A stretch of DNA of 64,000 bases, taken from contig NZ_QHJE01000001.1 in assembly GCF_013626205.1 (NCBI RefSeq), forward strand, positions 806,001 to 870,000. The letters are read 5' to 3'. Source of the stretch: Hyphomicrobium methylovorum (GTDB lineage: Bacteria; Pseudomonadota; Alphaproteobacteria; Rhizobiales; Hyphomicrobiaceae). Under the pieces are notes generated by a model that was not told the origin of the DNA, did no database searches, and saw only the letters and a list, made by a program, of their open reading frames with translations. The translations under genes and the position numbers were made by a program. Shown piece by piece: positions 27,338-36,334 of the stretch; position 1 is the first letter of the stretch, and every line of letters begins with the position of its first letter.

Positions 27338-28132
27338 TTAGAATGCAAAATCGAGCCGCGGCCCGACTTCAATCATCCGGTAGTCCAACCCTGGGCGGTT
27401 CGAATTGCCGGCCTCATAAACGACTTCCGTCGTGATCGACGTGTTGTCATCGAGATTGTACTTCAAGCCCAGTCCGGTCGAAAAAATCTGATCGTTGCGT
27501 CCGACGTTCCTTCCGTCTGTGAAGTAGTACATGTCAATGAAGGATTCTGATACGAGCGCCCACTTCGTATTGATTGGGATCTCGATACCGAGCCAGATTT
27601 CGACCCGATACCTGTTCACATCATCGACGTCGCCGCGACGGTAACCCAGCAGAAGCGCCGGCGTGACGGTGGCGGTGCCGATGGTGAAATCTCGTGTCGT
27701 CACGCCAATGATATCGTTTGCGTTGAACGTGCGCTCCCCATAAACGCCGTCAAACGCCATTCGGTTCTCGTAGCTTAGGTTCCACGTCCATTCCCAGAGA
27801 TTTCGAGACAACCGGACGCCAACGAGAGCGAAGGACGAATTCGCACCCACCTGCTCCGAGAATGCGTCAAATGTGGTGCGCGCGTAGAGCCGATAGAAGA
27901 TGTCGTCGGTCAGCGTCCCGTCGAGCCGCAACACCAAATTGGGTTCGAAATAATAATCGCTCTGCCGGTCTTTTGGGGCAAAGAAAGCATTGTCGGTATG
28001 CGTGCCTTCGATGCTTCCAACGACGCTGAAAGTTGGCTTTGAGGGACTGAAGACGCTGCTGATATCGTCAGCCTGCGCCGAATAAGCTCCCAAGACCGCG
28101 AGAACAGGGAGGATTGCTGGCCATATCCGCAT
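27338..28132 (-). CDS. Outer-membrane beta-barrel protein, unknown function
   Basis: The 264-residue product starts MRIWPAILPVLAVLGAYSAQ with cleavage near AQA. The rest is alternating amphipathic strands rich in Tyr/Trp/Arg (YYFEPNLVLRLDGTLTDDIF, YRVEIWLGIEIPI), ending in DFAF as expected for BAM-assembled barrels. It resembles autotransporter-like or surface lipid-A-modifier-style small barrels, but I cannot name a family. The ATG at 28132 was chosen because the signal peptide starts there; the frame continues upstream without a hydrophobic segment. Confidence 0.6.
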   Translation of the reverse strand: MRIWPAILPVLAVLGAYSAQADDISSVFSPSKPTFSVVGSIEGTHTDNAFFAPKDRQSDYYFEPNLVLRLDGTLTDDIFYRLYARTTFDAFSEQVGANSSFALVGVRLSRNLWEWTWNLSYENRMAFDGVYGERTFNANDIIGVTTRDFTIGTATVTPALLLGYRRGDVDDVNRYRVEIWLGIEIPINTKWALVSESFIDMYYFTDGRNVGRNDQIFSTGLGLKYNLDDNTSITTEVVYEAGNSNRPGLDYRMIEVGPRLDFAF

Positions 28133-28265
28133 TGCGATTCCGCCCCAAGAAATCGAATCAGAATATCTTGGCCGATTGTATCCTAAGGCATCATTGGGGA
28201 TACCCGTCATCTCGCGTCGCGAGGATGACAATCCGTGGGCAAATCATAATCGGTGTCGGGTTTGG

Positions 28266-29027
28266 CTAGCTTCTCTGGAAGATCATCAATTCCGTAACGC
28301 CGGGACGCATTGGCACGATATGGCTCGCCTTTAGCGAGAAGCCGTGATCGCCGAAAAATCGGGTCGCCAATTCTCGTGGCATAGCCGTCGGGAACGAGCC
28401 GTTTCGAATTCCCGATTTTGCCCAAACCGAAAGCGCATCTCCCTCCAAGCATCGTTCAGTCATGATATCGAATACCGCCCAGCCGCCGGGTTTGACGACC
28501 CGAACCATCTCGTTCCAATAGCAGCAGGACATCATGAAAGTTACGGTATTAAAAACCTTATGAGCGTGGACTAAATCGGCGCTCATATCCGGCGTTTTGG
28601 AAAGAGAGAAGCCATCGGTTTCCTGCGGCACGACATCGTAATTCTGCGCCAGATAGGTTAGCCAGGGACCGGCGGTTTCGTAGATTTCGTAGCGCCTGGG
28701 GTGAGCGGCCTTCATTGTCTTTTCGAGATACCGCCCCGTGCCTGGACCGATCTCCACGACGGTATCAAGTTCATTTGCAAAGACTCCCGCCGCTGCCATT
28801 AAGTCGACAGTGGCTTGGGACGAACCAGGTGATTGGTTCATCACCGTATCGACGTAATCAGCGATAGAAAACCCCGCTCCCTGAGCTGCCCGAGCTGTTT
28901 CCTCGAAGGGGATGAAATTGCGCGTGTCCTCGTGCCAGCCACTACCGGCTTTGGATATCTGCAATCCAACGGGCGCAAGAATGGCATTCGCCGTCGACTT
29001 GATAGCGCGCAAAACGACATTGGCCAT
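28266..29027 (-). CDS. SAM-dependent methyltransferase
   Basis: The 253-residue class I methyltransferase has motif I VVEIGPGTGRYLEKT, an acidic loop (RRYEIYETAG), DLVHAHKVFNT, and the post-motif VVKPGGWAVFDIMTE. It transfers a methyl group from SAM to an unknown acceptor in the cytoplasm. The N-terminal 60 residues resemble proteins in cell-surface or sugar biosynthesis clusters, but no such genes are adjacent. It lies 133 bp upstream of the outer-membrane barrel gene on the same strand. Confidence 0.75.
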   Translation of the reverse strand: MANVVLRAIKSTANAILAPVGLQISKAGSGWHEDTRNFIPFEETARAAQGAGFSIADYVDTVMNQSPGSSQATVDLMAAAGVFANELDTVVEIGPGTGRYLEKTMKAAHPRRYEIYETAGPWLTYLAQNYDVVPQETDGFSLSKTPDMSADLVHAHKVFNTVTFMMSCCYWNEMVRVVKPGGWAVFDIMTERCLEGDALSVWAKSGIRNGSFPTAMPRELATRFFGDHGFSLKASHIVPMRPGVTELMIFQRS

Positions 29028-29499
29028 AGAATGCTCTCGGCTAAACTATTGCTGGATGGAATGTTCGTGAATGAAGTGGGTCGTTCGTATGCGCAGATAT
29101 CGAAGGGAGTGATAGATATCGCGAAGTGCAGGCGGCCGCGCTTGCTGGAATGCCCAGCGATCGCGTAGCGTTGCAAAAAGCGGGCGTCGACCACGTTTGG
29201 GATCACGCAGAGACGGCCTGTGGCGCAGGGTGTTAATATACAAAAAGCGATTTCGCCACTGAATTCGCACGTCGAAACTGAGCTGCACCGCCTAATTTTA
29301 TAGCAGCGTAAATTCTCCCCTCCCCTATCCTCCGGTCGGCCGGAGCTCGTGCACCCGTTCATCCTCTCCCGATGCAGGAGTGGCGTTCTTCCCAGGGGAA
29401 ACTCATTGCAATTCACTGCTTCATTGCGAAGGCTCGATTTGCGAGTGAACTTTGATGTGGCGTACTGAGTTTATGGCCTAGTCAGTGGAGGACGTGCGC
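29028..29499. other. Intergenic region, nothing recognised
   Basis: About 470 bases between the divergent methyltransferase and chaB. All frames here are short and lack ribosome binding sites. It is AT-rich around 29235-29310 and likely holds the promoters for both sides, but I found no palindrome, riboswitch or RNA gene. Confidence 0.35.
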
Positions 29500-29718
29500 A
29501 TGCGATACCCTTCCAACGGCGATCTTCCGGCACCCGTTCGGGATCGCCTGCCGACAGCGGCCCAGGACATTTACCGCACAACATTCAATAACGCCTGGGA
29601 TAACCGCGCGAAGAATCCTATCGAGGAAGCTGCCGCGCACGCACTCGCTTGGGATGCTGTTGCGAAAGCGTTTGTGCACGAAGGCGGTGAATGGATTCCG
29701 CGCGGTGTGCCCGGGTGA
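29500..29718 (+). CDS. chaB: ChaB family protein
   Basis: The 72-residue product MRYPSNGDLPAPVRDRLPTA continues AQDIYRTTFNNAWDNR, AAAHALAWDAVAKAFVHEGG and EWIPR, the full ChaB pattern. ChaB is a small cytoplasmic protein once called a cation transport regulator; its real role is poorly defined. GGAGGA sits 7 bp before the ATG at 29500. No ChaA antiporter lies next to it. Confidence 0.85.
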   Translation: MRYPSNGDLPAPVRDRLPTAAQDIYRTTFNNAWDNRAKNPIEEAAAHALAWDAVAKAFVHEGGEWIPRGVPG

Positions 29719-29925
29719 GCGGTGCGACGCGCTGCAAAGGGCTTTTCACCGGATCTGAATGGCGTTCGATATTGTTTGCGCTCAAACCCGTTCAATCGGG
29801 CGAAGCTTTACGCCTCACGCTGACGGAATTGAATTCGATGGGATCGCCGTCGTTACGCCGTTGCATCTGGAATTCGGCGGGTCTGATGCCCATATAACTT
29901 TCAGGCAAGCTTAGGAGGAGTCCCC

Positions 29926-30051
29926 ATGGCATATCCTTCTCATCACCCAACTCATACCGATAATATCGGAGCGCTAAATAGCGTCTTCAACTTGCTGGTC
30001 ATTTTCGGCCTGCTCGGCTTCGGTATCCTCTCTACTTACTTCCTCCATTGA
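29926..30051 (+). CDS. 41-residue single-pass membrane peptide
   Basis: A short gene with an excellent ribosome binding site (TAGGAGGAG, 29912-29920). The product begins MAYPSHHPTHTDNIGALNSV, then one hydrophobic helix (FNLLVIFGLLGFGILSTYFL) ending in His. A strong hairpin terminator begins 6 bp after the stop. Site, terminator and a clean hydrophobic segment argue for a genuine small membrane protein; the function is unknown. Confidence 0.6.
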   Translation: MAYPSHHPTHTDNIGALNSVFNLLVIFGLLGFGILSTYFLH

Positions 30052-30057
30052 CAAATC

Positions 30058-30088
30058 GGCCGGCCCTCTAGGAGGGACCGGCCTTCTC
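30058..30088 (+). terminator. Strong stem-loop terminator
   Basis: GGCCGG (30058-30063) pairs with CCGGCC (30078-30083), and CCCTC (30064-30068) pairs with GAGGG (30072-30076), followed by TTCTCTCC. It closes the small membrane peptide gene. Confidence 0.7.
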
Positions 30089-30291
30089 TCCGAGTTTGCG
30101 CTATGACGGGCTGTGCGGCTGTCCGCATCAGCTGATCTTTTGTTTTTGCCCAAATGTGTTGGAATTGCCCGCGCGGCTTCGGCAAGTCGCTGGAACTGCT
30201 GCGCGAAACGGCGCAGTTCGCGACATTGCTCTTTCGAACGCGCACTATCTGACTTATGAGCGCCGGATCTCTTTGAAGGCGCATTCCCGAA

Positions 30292-31914
30292 ATGATTCAT
30301 CTCGACAGCATCAGCAAGCAGAACGGCCACCAGATCGTTTTCATCGAGGCTTCAACGGCCCTCTACAAAGGTGAAAAGATCGGTCTCGTCGGACCGAACG
30401 GTGCGGGCAAGACAACGCTTTTTCGGCTCATCACTGGGCAAGAGCAGCCCGATGAAGGGCAGGTATCGGTCGATCGTGGCGTTACTATCGGCTATTTCAA
30501 CCAAGACGTTGGCGAGATGAGCGGGCGCAGCGCCGTTTCCGAAGTGATGAACGGGGCCGGACCTGTCAGCGATATCGCGGCCGAGCTTGCGAAACTTGAA
30601 GCCGATATGGCGGACCCGGATCGCGCCGACGAGATGGAAGAGATCATCGAGCGTTACGGCGAAGTTCAGGGGCGCTTCGAAAGCCTCGGCGGGTATGCGC
30701 TGGAGGGACAAGCGCGCGAAGTTCTGGCTGGCTTGAGCTTCAGTCAGGAGATGATGGAGGGCGACGTCGGCGCGCTCTCAGGCGGCTGGAAAATGCGCGT
30801 CGCGCTTGCGCGCATTCTATTGATGCGCCCCGATGTGATGCTGCTGGACGAACCGAGCAATCATCTCGATATCGAAAGTCTCATCTGGCTTGAAGAGTTT
30901 CTGAAGGGTTACGAAGGCGCACTGATGATGACCTCGCACGATCGCGAGTTCATGGATCGCATCGTGACGAAGATCGTCGAGATCGATAGTGGAACGCTAA
31001 CGTCGTATACCGGCGATTATGAATTCTACATGCAGCAACGCGCGCTGACGGAAAAGCAGCAACAAGCGCAATTTGACCGGCAGCAGGCCATGCTGGCCAA
31101 GGAACTGAAATTCATCGAGCGATTCAAGGCGCGCGCTTCGCATGCTGCTCAAGTGCAAAGCCGGGTAAAGACGCTCGACAAGATCGAACGGGTCGAACCG
31201 CCGAAGCGCCGACAGAGCGTGATGTTTGAATTTCCCTCTGCGCCGCGATCCGGCGAAGATGTTGCGACGCTCAAAGACGTCCACAAGAGTTACGGTTCGC
31301 GGAGCATCTATGAGGGGCTGACGTTTCAGGTTCGCCGCAAAGAACGTTGGTGCGTTATGGGCATCAACGGAGCGGGAAAATCGACACTCCTTAAGCTGGT
31401 TGCCGGTTCGACCCAACCCGATGCTGGGTCCGTCGCCATCGGCGCAAGCGTGAAGATGGGTTATTTCGCTCAGCATGCGATGGATCTTCTCGACGGAGAT
31501 CAGACCGTGTTTCAATCGCTCGAATATTCGTTCCCTCAAGCCGGACAAGGTTCGCTGCGCTCGCTCGCGGGATGCTTCGGTTTCTCCGGCGACGATGTTG
31601 AGAAGAAGTGCCGCGTTCTTTCCGGCGGCGAGAAGGCCCGGCTCGTCATGGCCAAGATGCTGTACGATCCGCCGAACTTTCTCGTGCTCGACGAGCCGAC
31701 GAACCATCTGGACGTTATGACGAAAGAGATGCTCATCGCTGCGCTCTCGCAGTATGAGGGCGCGATGCTATTTGTATCGCACGACCGGCATTTTCTGGCG
31801 GCGCTGTCGAACCGGGTTTTGGAACTGACGCCGGATGGCATTCATCAGTATGGCGGCGGATATACGGAATACGTTGAGCGCACCGGCTATGAAGCACCGG
31901 GTCTGCATAGCTGA
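30292..31914 (+). CDS. ABC-F family ATPase (ribosome-associated type)
   Basis: The 540-residue cytoplasmic protein has two ABC domains and no membrane segments. Domain 1 has Walker A GPNGAGKTT, signature LSGGWKMRVALARIL and Walker B LLDEPSNHLD. Domain 2 has GINGAGKST, LSGGEKARLVMAKML and LVLDEPTNHLD. They are joined by a basic linker (about 240-310, RALTEKQQQAQFDRQQAMLA) corresponding to the P-site tRNA interaction motif region. ABC-F proteins act on stalled or antibiotic-bound ribosomes or in translation control. It is most like the YbiT/EttA-like housekeeping subgroup rather than a resistance determinant. An isolated gene with its own terminator. Confidence 0.9.
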   Translation: MIHLDSISKQNGHQIVFIEASTALYKGEKIGLVGPNGAGKTTLFRLITGQEQPDEGQVSVDRGVTIGYFNQDVGEMSGRSAVSEVMNGAGPVSDIAAELAKLEADMADPDRADEMEEIIERYGEVQGRFESLGGYALEGQAREVLAGLSFSQEMMEGDVGALSGGWKMRVALARILLMRPDVMLLDEPSNHLDIESLIWLEEFLKGYEGALMMTSHDREFMDRIVTKIVEIDSGTLTSYTGDYEFYMQQRALTEKQQQAQFDRQQAMLAKELKFIERFKARASHAAQVQSRVKTLDKIERVEPPKRRQSVMFEFPSAPRSGEDVATLKDVHKSYGSRSIYEGLTFQVRRKERWCVMGINGAGKSTLLKLVAGSTQPDAGSVAIGASVKMGYFAQHAMDLLDGDQTVFQSLEYSFPQAGQGSLRSLAGCFGFSGDDVEKKCRVLSGGEKARLVMAKMLYDPPNFLVLDEPTNHLDVMTKEMLIAALSQYEGAMLFVSHDRHFLAALSNRVLELTPDGIHQYGGGYTEYVERTGYEAPGLHS

Positions 31915-31939
31915 CGTTAAGCCCTGCTGAGATGACTGT

Positions 31940-31969
31940 GGCCTGGCTGAAAATGAAACCAGCCAGGCC
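31940..31969. terminator. Bidirectional stem-loop terminator
   Basis: GGCCTGGCTG (31940-31949) pairs perfectly with CAGCCAGGCC (31960-31969) around an A-rich loop. It sits between the convergent ABC-F and PepSY genes and can serve both. Confidence 0.75.
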
Positions 31970-31982
31970 GCAAATCTAAGTG

Positions 31983-32261
31983 TTAGTCGTCATAGCCAAC
32001 GAGGACCTGACCGGTCGCGGGATGTGCATGGCCTTCGACGCGGACGCCATCCGCATTGGTGGCGTCGAACTCATACGCGCCATCATCGGCTTCGATCTTG
32101 GTTACCTTGTAGCCCTGCGCCGAAAGCTTCTGAATAACCTCCGAAACGCTCAGCCACTGGTCAGCCGGGACATTGAGGCGACGTCCATCATTGTCGGCGA
32201 ATGCCGGTGTGGCGAGACCCATCATGACGACGAGGGCGGAAAGCGACAGAACTTTAGACAT
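31983..32261 (-). CDS. Small periplasmic PepSY-domain protein
   Basis: The 92-residue product has a signal peptide (MSKVLSLSALVVMMGLATPA-FAD). A single PepSY-like domain follows: QWLSVSEVIQKLSAQGYKVT, KIEADDGAYEFDATNADG, ATGQVLVGYDD. PepSY domains are thought to bind or inhibit peptidases or to sense ligands at the envelope. It is divergent from a second PepSY gene followed by a two-component system, a frequent arrangement in which the PepSY proteins are targets or accessories of the kinase. Confidence 0.8.
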   Translation of the reverse strand: MSKVLSLSALVVMMGLATPAFADNDGRRLNVPADQWLSVSEVIQKLSAQGYKVTKIEADDGAYEFDATNADGVRVEGHAHPATGQVLVGYDD

Positions 32262-32403
32262 CTCTGAAATTCCTTGTGTTAGATTTGGTGTTGGCTTGCC
32301 GACGTCGGCTAGCCAATAGCCGCACCCTCGCTGATCGCGGCTGACAGCGCCCTGATGGCAGCCGTCAGCGAATTGTCAGGAAGCCTGTTGCATTGATCGA
32401 ACG

Positions 32404-32739
32404 ATGAAAACGCATCTTCGAAAATTGCTCGCATCGTTCGTGGCTGCCGCTCTTCTCGCCGGCGGCAGTGTCGCCGCCGTGGGAGATGATGATGCACGAG
32501 ATCACGAATTGGCACGTCAGGCCTTGCTCGAGGGCCGCATCCGTCCACTGATCGAGATTACCGCCGAGTTCAAAGCACAGTTCGCCGGGGAGATCCTTGG
32601 CGTTGAACTCGAAGTCGAAGACAAGGCGGGGACCAAGTTCGTCTACGAGTTTAAAGTTTTGACGCCCGACGGGAAACTGAAGGAAGTCGAGGTCGACGCC
32701 AAAACGGCGAAAATTCTCAAAATCGAGGATGATGACTGA
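32404..32739 (+). CDS. PepSY-domain protein, first gene of two-component operon
   Basis: The 111-residue product has a signal peptide (LRKLLASFVAAALLAGGSVA) and a PepSY domain at 45-108: ALLEGRIRPLIEITAEFKAQ, EILGVELEVEDKAGTKFVYE, VEVDAKTAKILKIEDDD. Its stop overlaps the response-regulator start by one base, so it is part of that operon. Presumably it modulates or reports to the histidine kinase in the periplasm; this is inferred from position. Confidence 0.82.
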   Translation: MKTHLRKLLASFVAAALLAGGSVAAVGDDDARDHELARQALLEGRIRPLIEITAEFKAQFAGEILGVELEVEDKAGTKFVYEFKVLTPDGKLKEVEVDAKTAKILKIEDDD

Positions 32740-33404
32740 TGCGCATCCTCGTCGTCGAGGACGAGCCGAAGATCGCGTATTGCATCGCCACCGCCTTAGA
32801 GGCTGCGTGCTATCAGGCCGACGCGGCGATGGATGGCGAGACAGCTTGGTTTCGCGGCGATACCGAGGACTATGATCTCGTTATTCTCGATCTTGGCCTG
32901 CCGAAGATGGACGGTCTTTCGGTGCTCAAACGTTGGCGGGCTTCGGGCAAGATGATGCCGGTTCTGGTGCTTACAGCTCGTGGCGCCTGGTCGGAGCGTG
33001 TTGATGGGATCGACGCGGGGGCCGACGATTATCTTGCCAAGCCGTTCCATCTTGAAGAGCTTATGGCGCGTGTGCGGGCACTCATTCGCCGTTCCACCGG
33101 ACACGGCTCGGCCGTTCTATCGGCTGGCGAGTTGTCGCTTGATACGCGGCAGATGCGTGTATCGGTGAGCGACGAACAGGTTGCCGTCTCACCGCTCGAA
33201 TACAGGCTGATCAGCTATCTTTTGCATCACAAGGGGCGTGTCGTCCCTCCGTCAGAACTCATCGAGCATCTGTACGGGGATGATGACGCACGCGAAGCAA
33301 ACGCGCTCGAAGCCGTTGTGACGCGCCTGCGCAAGAAGCTTGGCCAAGGTCTTATCGAGACGCGGCGAGGATTTGGCTATCTCTTGGCGGACGACGCGAA
33401 ATGA
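32739..33404 (+). CDS. OmpR/PhoP-family response regulator
   Basis: The 221-residue protein has a receiver domain (acidic pocket VVEDEP, phospho-acceptor Asp51 in LVILDLGLPKMDG, switch Thr in VLVLTARG, Lys in DDYLAKPF). A winged-helix DNA-binding domain follows (VSPLEYRLISYLLHHKGRVV, then ANALEAVVTRLRKKLG, RRGFGYLL). It overlaps the kinase gene by 4 bp. It probably regulates the divergent PepSY gene and its own operon; no direct repeat could be confirmed as its site. Confidence 0.93.
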   Translation: MRILVVEDEPKIAYCIATALEAACYQADAAMDGETAWFRGDTEDYDLVILDLGLPKMDGLSVLKRWRASGKMMPVLVLTARGAWSERVDGIDAGADDYLAKPFHLEELMARVRALIRRSTGHGSAVLSAGELSLDTRQMRVSVSDEQVAVSPLEYRLISYLLHHKGRVVPPSELIEHLYGDDDAREANALEAVVTRLRKKLGQGLIETRRGFGYLLADDAK

Positions 33405-34786
33405 GCTTCAGATCGTTGAGGCTGCGGCTGCTTCTCGCCGGTGCTCTCTCGGTTTTCATCGCGCTCGGTCTTGCTGCATTCGGCCTGACGGTTCTATTCA
33501 AGCAGCACGTGGAACAGCGTGTCGATGCCGAACTCAACGTTTATCTCAATCAGCTTGCGGCAAATCTAGCGGTGGCGCCGAATGGGCAGTTGATCGTTGA
33601 ACGCCCTCCTGCCGATCCGCGTTTCGATGAGCCTCTATCGGGGCTCTATTGGCAGATCGCAATCGACTCCGGCGGCAAGGAACTGCGCTCGCGTTCGCTC
33701 TGGGATAGCTCGCTCTCGCTTCCGACCGAGTTAAATGTCGACGATGCGATTCATCATCATCTGATCGCGGGGCCCGATGGTGCAAAAGTTTATCTATTGC
33801 AGCGGAACATCGAGCTGCCTGCGCGGCTTGGCGGCTCAAAAGCGCGGATCGCGGTCGCCTGGAATGCGGCGGAGGTGCAGACGTCGGTCCGGAGCTTTGC
33901 CTCCGAACTCCTGCCCTTCTTGTTGCTGATTGGCGGACTTCTGCTCGTCGCCTCCTGGGCGCAGGTGACCGTCGGGCTGCGTCCGCTCGCGGCTATTCGT
34001 AAGAAGCTGACGGCAATCCGATCCGGTAGCGAGCGGCGACTGGAAGCGGGTTTCCCCGACGAAGTTCAACCCTTGGCGGATGAGATCGACGCGCTGCTCA
34101 ACGAACGCGAACTGGCCATCGAGAAAGCAAAGGGGCGTGCCGCCGATCTTGCGCACGGCCTCAAGACGCCGTTGCAGGTTCTGCACGGTGAGACGGAGCG
34201 GTTGAAAGCTAAGGGCGAGACGGAAATCGCCGCTGACATATCCTCACTCGCTGAAACAATGCGCCGGAATGTCGATCGGGAGCTTGCACGCGCGCGGCTT
34301 GCTTATGCTGCCCGCAATGCTTCGGCGAATGTAAAGGTGGCCGTCGATCGTGTTGTCCGCGTCGTTGAGCGCACGCCTTCAGGCCAGAAGCTTGATTGGG
34401 TGATTGATGTGCCCAAGGATCTTGCGGCGCGCATTCATGTCGATGACTTGGCCGAGGCTTTGGGGAACGTCATCGAGAACGCGGCGCGGCATGCGCGCGG
34501 CCAAATATCCATTACGGCGGGCGCCAATGACCGGGACACAACGATTGCTATTGCGGATGACGGTCCGGGGATCGCGGAAGAGCTTCAGGGCGAGGTTATT
34601 GTCCGCGGCGCGCGGCTCGATACGAGAAGCGAGGGAGCGGGACTTGGCCTCGCAATCGTTTCCGATATCGCCGACGCATGGGGCGGAAGCATGGGCCTTA
34701 AGAACGGAGGATCGGGGCTGATCGTTACCCTGCGTTTTCCAAGCAGCGCGCGCAAAAAAAACAGCGCCACGCCGGACGCTGTTTGA
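33401..34786 (+). CDS. Sensor histidine kinase (PhoQ-like architecture)
   Basis: The 461-residue membrane kinase has TM1 at 9-31 (LLLAGALSVFIALGLAAFG), a periplasmic sensor at about 35-165, TM2 at about 168-190 (LLPFLLLIGGLLLVASWAQV), and a HAMP-like linker. The phospho-acceptor His sits in RAADLAHGLKTPLQVL, the N box in NVIENAARHA, and the G boxes are DDGPGI and GAGLGLAI. It responds to an unknown envelope signal and phosphorylates the adjacent regulator. Its last codons also form the terminator of the convergent MFS gene. Confidence 0.92.
   Translation: MSFRSLRLRLLLAGALSVFIALGLAAFGLTVLFKQHVEQRVDAELNVYLNQLAANLAVAPNGQLIVERPPADPRFDEPLSGLYWQIAIDSGGKELRSRSLWDSSLSLPTELNVDDAIHHHLIAGPDGAKVYLLQRNIELPARLGGSKARIAVAWNAAEVQTSVRSFASELLPFLLLIGGLLLVASWAQVTVGLRPLAAIRKKLTAIRSGSERRLEAGFPDEVQPLADEIDALLNERELAIEKAKGRAADLAHGLKTPLQVLHGETERLKAKGETEIAADISSLAETMRRNVDRELARARLAYAARNASANVKVAVDRVVRVVERTPSGQKLDWVIDVPKDLAARIHVDDLAEALGNVIENAARHARGQISITAGANDRDTTIAIADDGPGIAEELQGEVIVRGARLDTRSEGAGLGLAIVSDIADAWGGSMGLKNGGSGLIVTLRFPSSARKKNSATPDAV
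34754..34784 (-). terminator. Intrinsic terminator inside the kinase 3' end
   Basis: On the minus strand AAACAGCG and CGCTGTTT (34784-34777 and 34766-34759) form a stem followed by eight T (34761-34754). It lies 22 bp past the MFS stop and is embedded in the coding end of the histidine kinase gene on the other strand. Confidence 0.75.
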
Positions 34787-34805
34787 GTCTACCGGCGAAT
34801 GGCGG

Positions 34806-36116
34806 TCAATTGGCCCCTGCCGCCAACGACGACTGTGCATGTGCGCTGGCATTTCGGCGCAGACCGAGAAGAGCCAGGAACGTCAGAGCTGCAGCTCCTG
34901 CCAGATAGTAACCGACAGCCTGGATCCCGTACTGCGTCGCCAGCGACGTTGCCACATAGGGTGCCAGCGACGCACCGAAGATACCGGCGAGATTAAAGGC
35001 CAGCGACGATCCGGTGTAGCGCACACTGACAGGAAATGGCTCGGACAGCGCCGTGCCGAGCGGGCCATAGGTAAGGCCCATGAGTGCCAACCCGATAATC
35101 ATAAAGACGAGCACGCTTGTGATTTGTCCGGAGCCAAATAGCGGCTCGAACAACAGCCCGAAAGCGGCGATGAGCGCGGTGGACCACAGCAGCACCGTGT
35201 TTCTACCGAAGCGATCCGCCAACAACGCCGAGATCGGAATCGTAATCCCGAAGAAAATCACGCCGATCATCTGAAGGGGCAGGAACTGCTCGCGCGTAAA
35301 CCCAAGCGAACTGATGCCCCAGCTGAGAGCGAAGACGGTCATCAGATAGAACAGAACGAAGGTTGCGAGGGCGCCAAAGGTGCCAAGAATAAGCAACCAG
35401 ATGTGCTGCGTGAAGACCGTCAGCAAAGGAACGCGCACGCGTTCGTCGTTCTTGATCGCTTCTTTGAATGCGGGCGTCTCGGAAATGCGGAGGCGCACGT
35501 AGAGGCCGACGAAGACGAGAATCGCGCTCGCGACAAACGGGATGCGCCAGCCGAAGGATTCAAACTGCTCGTTTGTCAGCGTTTCGGTGATCAGAAGGAA
35601 AATGCCAGTCGAGCACAGGAAGCCGATCGGGGCACCAAGCTGCGGGAACATACCGAACCATGCCTTCTTGGATTTCGGCGCATTCTCGGTCGCCAGCAGA
35701 ACGGCGCCACCCCATTCTCCGCCAAGTCCCAACCCTTGGAAGAAGCGGCATGTCGCCAGTAGGAATGGCGCCAAAACGCCAACGGACTCGTATGTCGGCA
35801 AGAAGCCGATCGCGACCGTCGCCAGTCCCATCGTCAACAGCGCCGCCACGAGGGTTGCCTTGCGGCCGATCCTGTCGCCGAAGTGGCCAAACAGAATTGC
35901 GCCAACGGGGCGTGCGAAAAACGCGATGGAGAACGTTGCGAACGACTGCAGCATCGCGGTCGTCGGATCGCTATTGGGAAAGAAGAGTTGCGGAAAGACC
36001 AGCACGGCCGCGGTTGCATAGATGTAGAAATCAAAGAACTCGATCGTCGTTCCAGCAAGGCTGGCGAAGAGAACGCGGCGCGTCGAAACGTTCTTTGGTT
36101 CGGACAAAGGGCTCAC
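34806..36116 (-). CDS. MFS transporter, metabolite:H+ symporter (MHS) family
   Basis: The product is about 436 residues with twelve helices and MHS motifs: STRRVLFASLAGTTIEFFDF, FFARPVGAILFGHFGDRIGR, CRFFQGLGLGGEWGGAVLLA, GWRIPFVASAILVFVGLYVR. Family members import osmolytes, dicarboxylates or aromatic acids by proton symport. The frame extends upstream, but the family normally begins a few residues before STRRVL. I therefore chose the GTG at 36116 and am unsure of the exact start. The substrate is not predictable here. Confidence 0.85.
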   Translation of the reverse strand: MSPLSEPKNVSTRRVLFASLAGTTIEFFDFYIYATAAVLVFPQLFFPNSDPTTAMLQSFATFSIAFFARPVGAILFGHFGDRIGRKATLVAALLTMGLATVAIGFLPTYESVGVLAPFLLATCRFFQGLGLGGEWGGAVLLATENAPKSKKAWFGMFPQLGAPIGFLCSTGIFLLITETLTNEQFESFGWRIPFVASAILVFVGLYVRLRISETPAFKEAIKNDERVRVPLLTVFTQHIWLLILGTFGALATFVLFYLMTVFALSWGISSLGFTREQFLPLQMIGVIFFGITIPISALLADRFGRNTVLLWSTALIAAFGLLFEPLFGSGQITSVLVFMIIGLALMGLTYGPLGTALSEPFPVSVRYTGSSLAFNLAGIFGASLAPYVATSLATQYGIQAVGYYLAGAAALTFLALLGLRRNASAHAQSSLAAGAN

Positions 36117-36334
36117 CTGGCTCTGGTGTGGGAATCGAAATCGATTGGGCGGCGCGAATATTTCAGTCAACAGGCGAGTCGGCAAGTCGAAGTTGCAGAT
36201 CCTGCCGATTGAGCGCTTTCCGACCAGTCGTGGATTAGCCAGAGACGGCAACCAGACGGCGTTTGCTACTGCAGATGCGGCGGCTGCGAGGTCAATCGGG
36301 CAATCCGGCGTTGCTGGCACCAAGCCGTCGAACG

